A DNA stretch of 64,000 bases from Coix lacryma-jobi var. lacryma-jobi (Eukaryota; Streptophyta; Magnoliopsida; Poales; Poaceae): contig CM019831.1 of NCBI GenBank assembly GCA_009763385.1, forward strand, positions 82,495,845 through 82,559,844, written 5' to 3'. This document shows positions 61,001-64,000 of this stretch, piece after piece. The stretch's first letter is position 1; every line of letters starts with the position of its first letter. The notes beneath the pieces were generated by a model that saw nothing but the letters and a program-made list of their open reading frames with translations, was not told where the DNA came from and did no database searches. Position numbers and translations under genes: made by a program.

Positions 61001-61279
61001 CTCATCTCGCAGCGAGTCAGTGACCGCGATCAGGTGACAGTTGGCAGTGACAGCTAACCCGGGGCCAAGCCCGCGGGTAAGGATCGAGGCCAAGCCTCGC
61101 GAGTGACAGCACCAGAGGAACAGTGTCAGTGGGAGATTCTTTGTTAGGGGTTTCAGTGTCAGTTGGTCTGTCCACTTGGTTCAGTGTCAGTTGGTCTGTC
61201 CGCTTGGTTTAGTGTCAGTGGTTCTTTCACCGGCAATCCAGAGCTTCTCTCAGTATAGTTCCTTCCGTTCTTGTCAGCC

Positions 61280-63861
61280 ATGCCGCGCTGCAAGAACGTC
61301 GGTGGCGGTCCAGGGGACTCTCCTCCGCGTCCCCCCCCCTTCAGGTCAAAGGCCCGGGAAGGGGAAGCTGATTACGCGCTGGAAGCGCACTAGGGAGCAG
61401 CGTGAGGCAGACCAGGCCAGAGAGGTTGCGGCCGCCGCAGAGCGTGCCGAGCAGGGTGGTTGTTCGGGTGGACTCAGGATTGAGGACCAGTTGTCCCCCG
61501 ACCAGCGCCGAGCCATAGAGCAGGTCGAGCAGTTCCACCACTCCCCGACTGGCACGCTTATGGCTGCCGGTCGCCGGACGACGTTCACGTCTCCGGGAGT
61601 GGAGCCTGAGAGCTCAGGGCAGGGCCAGGCAGCGGTCGAGGCAGCTGAGGCAAAGGCACCAGAGGCAGAGGCACCAGAGGCCGAGGCAGAGGAGGAGATC
61701 CCTGAGGAGGTTCCCCGGCGCCGGTCCACGCATCGCAGGACAGCGGTGCCACCCCGGCCCGATGTCCCTCTGCGGGGAGCACGTGCTCCGTTGAGGCGTG
61801 CGCCCACGCTGATCCCGCGACTGGACCTCCGGGCCACCACATGCTTACAGATTCAGACACTACGGCTAGTGCCAGTGGCGCAGTGGTTTTCGAGGTAGAG
61901 GCAGGAGCAGGCTGGCCCAGACTTCTACACCGTTCTCCAGGAGGATTTTTATCGAGGTTACAGGAACGTCGGGATCAGCCTGCGTTCCCAGCGTGTGTGC
62001 ACCCTAGAGGCCCTAGTGACAGCTTCAGAACAGCTCCGCCCCAGCCTCACCTACTTGCCAGGTTTCTCAGACTTGTTGGGGCGGTCTGGTTCCTACATAG
62101 AGGACTAGGTCTTTCAGTTCTACGCATCACTTTGGGTACACCCAGACAGAGAGACCCTGGAGTTTGCTTTTGGTGGCTCGCACTACAGACTATTTATGTC
62201 CGAGATCCAGGATTGGTTTGGACTTCGTCGCTCTCAGACCCAGATCCACGACTTGTGCTATGGCCAAACAGAGCCACCGAGGCGCCCTCACGGCGGAGAG
62301 CAGCCACCCACCGACCTGGTGCGCCCCTGCTTCAGAGAGCCTTTCGGGGAGGGTTCAAGCCGTGCACCGAAGGATCTCACTCCTGCGGCCCGGATCCTCC
62401 ACGAGGTGCTCCGGCGCACCCTGTTGCCTCGTGTTGGGTTCAGAGAGGCGATCTCCCGACTTCAGCTATGGTTACTCAGTTACCTGATCCAGCAGAGGGA
62501 TTTCGATATTCTGGATGTGATCATCTGCGAGATGGAGGACACAGTAGTAGAGGGCATCAAGGCCCGTAGGCAGCTTCCTTACACTCACTGGATCTCATAT
62601 ATCCTTTGGAAGGTAGCTGTCACTACAGGGGGGTCGTCCAGCTGAGTCACTTATGCACTCCGCGACTATGTTCCCCGCCTACAACATGAGTCAGCTTCTG
62701 GGACACGGTCGGGACCACAGGCAGCAGCAGCAGGAGCAGGATGCTCCGTCTAGTTCAAAACAGAGGCCTGAGGTCCCAGAGTTAGCACAGGAGCAGGACG
62801 AGGCCGTCCAGGCACTCGCAGAGTAGGAGCTAGCAGAGCTCGAGGGTCGTGACACGTACATCGCAGAGGACCCCACCGACAGCTCCGACGAGGATTACCA
62901 GCTCCCGCCTCGCTTTCAGCCGCGTGCACACGACTCACAGGCCGGGACCAGTGGTACTGCTTCCTCCGACCCCGCTCTACTTGCTATTCTTGCACGGATG
63001 GAGGAGCAGCAGAGGACGGTCACGCAGGACGTTCAGCGCCTAGCCCAGGAGCAGCAGCGTTTGGCACAGCAGCAGGCTCAGGAGCGTTCAGACGCCCGGC
63101 ATCGACAGATGATGGCTCTATAGCAGCAGACCTTGAGCTTCATGGAGAGACTCGCTAGCGGACCTCCTCAGTTGCAGTGGCAGCAGCCTCCCCCACAGCA
63201 GTAGATTCAGTGGCAGCCACCTGTCCCACCTCAGCAGCCGCAACAACAGCAGTTTGGACAGCCATCACCATTTCTGCAGCCGCTCTCGGGCCCCAGCTCT
63301 TCACAGTTTACGAGTTTCACCACTCCTCCAGGCGGGCCCCTGCTTTTCAGTCCACTGCGGACCGGTTTCACTCCTAGGCCGACAGAGTCTCTGTTTGCGA
63401 CGACTACTTCTGTGACTCGAGACTTGTCAGCCACCTTCAGTGAGCTCACTGGATTTCCCACTCCAGATCTTTTGGATCCAGTGCAGACGACGACGGCTCT
63501 AGTGATTTCTACCACTGAGACCCTCCCGAGCTTCGTCGTGTCTTCAGAGCAAACAAAGCATGTCCAGTCTGAGACGACCATGATAGTTCAGCTTGAGTTG
63601 TCAGTTATTCCAGAGCTTCTGCACTCCGATCCTCAGGTTGACACCACTACTGAGACTGCGACAGAGATAGAGCAGGCAGAGCAGTTAGTGCCAGAGCCGA
63701 CCCAGACCACTACTCAGCAGCTTCCAGCTTCAGAGGGACAGCAAGCTACCGGCGTGTCTTCGTCCGACTCCGAGGAGTACCTCCAGCAGTTCGAGTTCAC
63801 TCAGCGCACTCCGGAGACGGCACCTGACTCGTCTGCACCACCTCCGCCCTCCGACGCTTAG
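61280..63861 (+). pseudogene. Element B env-like third ORF, decayed
   Basis: It begins MPRCKNVGGGPGD at 61280. After a one-base gain in the C9 run (61331-61339) a frame continues with a basic helix, Ala/Glu repeats (EAEAPEAEAEEE) and a folded central part (from about GPDFYTVLQEDFYRGYRN to LWKVAVTTGG). This part resembles the plant-transposon-protein domain often annotated in such ORFs (Transposase_32 type, from memory). A one-base gain in the G6 run (62628-62633) shifts the frame again, into a Gln/Pro-rich tail ending PSDA, TAG-terminated at 63859-63861. In-frame TAG stops lie at 61896, 62106, 62824, 63121 and 63202; the TGA at 62643 is a product of the frameshift. Intact length would be about 860 residues. 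I see no clear signal peptide or membrane segment, so an envelope role is not supported here. Confidence 0.7.
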
Positions 63862-64000
63862 TTTGGCGCTTGATGCCAAAGGGGGAGAGTGGCCGAGTAT
63901 AGCGATAGGGGGAGCGATGTGAGAGGGTTTCGATGTCTTATGTTGTGTTACATTATCATACGCTCTTTACTTATCGCATCTTTTGTGCTTTACTATGTTA
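63862..64000 (+). other. Element B 3' non-coding start with polypurine tracts
   Basis: TTGATGCCAAAGGGGGAGAG directly follows the env-like stop and AGGGGGAG recurs at 63907-63914, matching the block after the element E env-like fragment (39613-39631). The window ends before any LTR. Confidence 0.75.

Larger units (their letters stand above)
59614..61279 (+). other. Element B post-pol spacer with LTR-type hairpins and promoter-like features
   Basis: This 1.67 kb lies between pol and the env-like ORF. It holds AAAGGGGG (59617-59624) and AGGGGGAG (59853-59860), then the hairpin array at 60117-60352. A GC-rich, CpG-rich stretch follows (about 60370-60720), then intron-like words (CTTTTGCAG near 60834, TTCATTCAG near 60912). 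TATA-like sequence lies at 60978-61000, and the region 61020-61260 has repeated words such as TCAGTGTCAGTTGGTCTGTCC. I infer a leader or internal promoter for the env-like ORF. An open frame at 60056-60808 looks like a by-product of GC content and has no recognisable domain. Confidence 0.55.
42673..64000 (+). mobile_element. Element B: Sirevirus-type retrotransposon, interrupted by element C, runs off the window
   Basis: Order on the plus strand: chimeric 5' LTR, primer site, gag (split by element C), pol, a 1.67 kb promoter-like spacer, an env-like ORF and the first polypurine tracts at the window edge. The 3' LTR must lie beyond 64000. An env-like third ORF downstream of pol is known for Sireviruses. 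Pol has two nonsense codons and the env-like ORF five plus two frameshifts, so the copy is dead. Internal length without C is about 10 kb up to the edge. Confidence 0.88.

Noticed and set aside
29211..64000. Host genes, tRNA, rRNA or other non-coding RNA genes
   Set aside because: Every sizeable coding stretch belongs to a retroelement, and no tRNA or rRNA pattern was recognised by eye; a covariance-model scan was not possible here.

Overview
The window looks like repeat-rich heterochromatin from a plant nuclear genome, most likely a panicoid grass. The evidence is a long tandem satellite whose core resembles maize-type centromeric satellites, followed by nested Sirevirus-type Ty1/copia retrotransposons. 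These carry initiator-tRNA-Met primer sites, multiple polypurine tracts, LTRs ending in an ATTCACCCCCC(C)TCT signature, and an env-like ORF. I recognise no host protein gene, tRNA or rRNA. The species assignment is inference.

Bases 1-29210 are an uninterrupted tandem array of a ~153 bp monomer (about 190 copies). It has several layers of higher-order structure: an 18-monomer, ~2,748 bp higher-order repeat in about 4.2 nearly identical copies (~14.43-25.86 kb), and older multi-kilobase segment duplications on both sides. Because 153 is divisible by three, the array yields long spurious open frames on both strands.

Bases 29211-42672 are retroelement wreckage. Element A (29211-36954, minus) is a decayed Sirevirus with 5' LTR, PBS, gag and pol, but its 3' end and 3' LTR are cut off exactly where the satellite begins. 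It sits in the 3' internal end of element D (36955-39102, plus), of which only the polypurine-tract region and the 3' LTR remain. D in turn abuts the 3' end of element E (39103 onward, plus), which runs into an unusual 2.5 kb LTR (40169-42672). That LTR appears to be a fusion of two LTR types and also serves as the 5' LTR of element B.

Bases 42673-64000 hold element B (plus): gag, pol, a long promoter-like spacer and an env-like ORF, running off the right edge. Element C (44621-55889, minus) is inserted in B's gag with a perfect 5 bp target-site duplication (AAGAT). C is young: its LTRs show about six substitutions, its pol is fully open and its gag has one nonsense codon. Removing C and one AAGAT leaves B's gag in frame.

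The most interesting signals are non-coding. Each element family has its own palindromic motif (A: CCCGGCACTGCCGG; B: CATCGGACGCTG stems; C: GACCGGACGCGTCCGGTC type; D: TCGGAAGTTCCGA), clustered in the LTRs. In A and B the motif recurs just downstream of pol, and in A also inside gag and pol coding sequence. C's LTR additionally carries eight consecutive hairpins whose stems differ but stay paired, which looks like compensatory change. B's env-like ORF has decayed through five TAG stops, each explicable as CAG to TAG, fitting deamination at methylated CHG sites.
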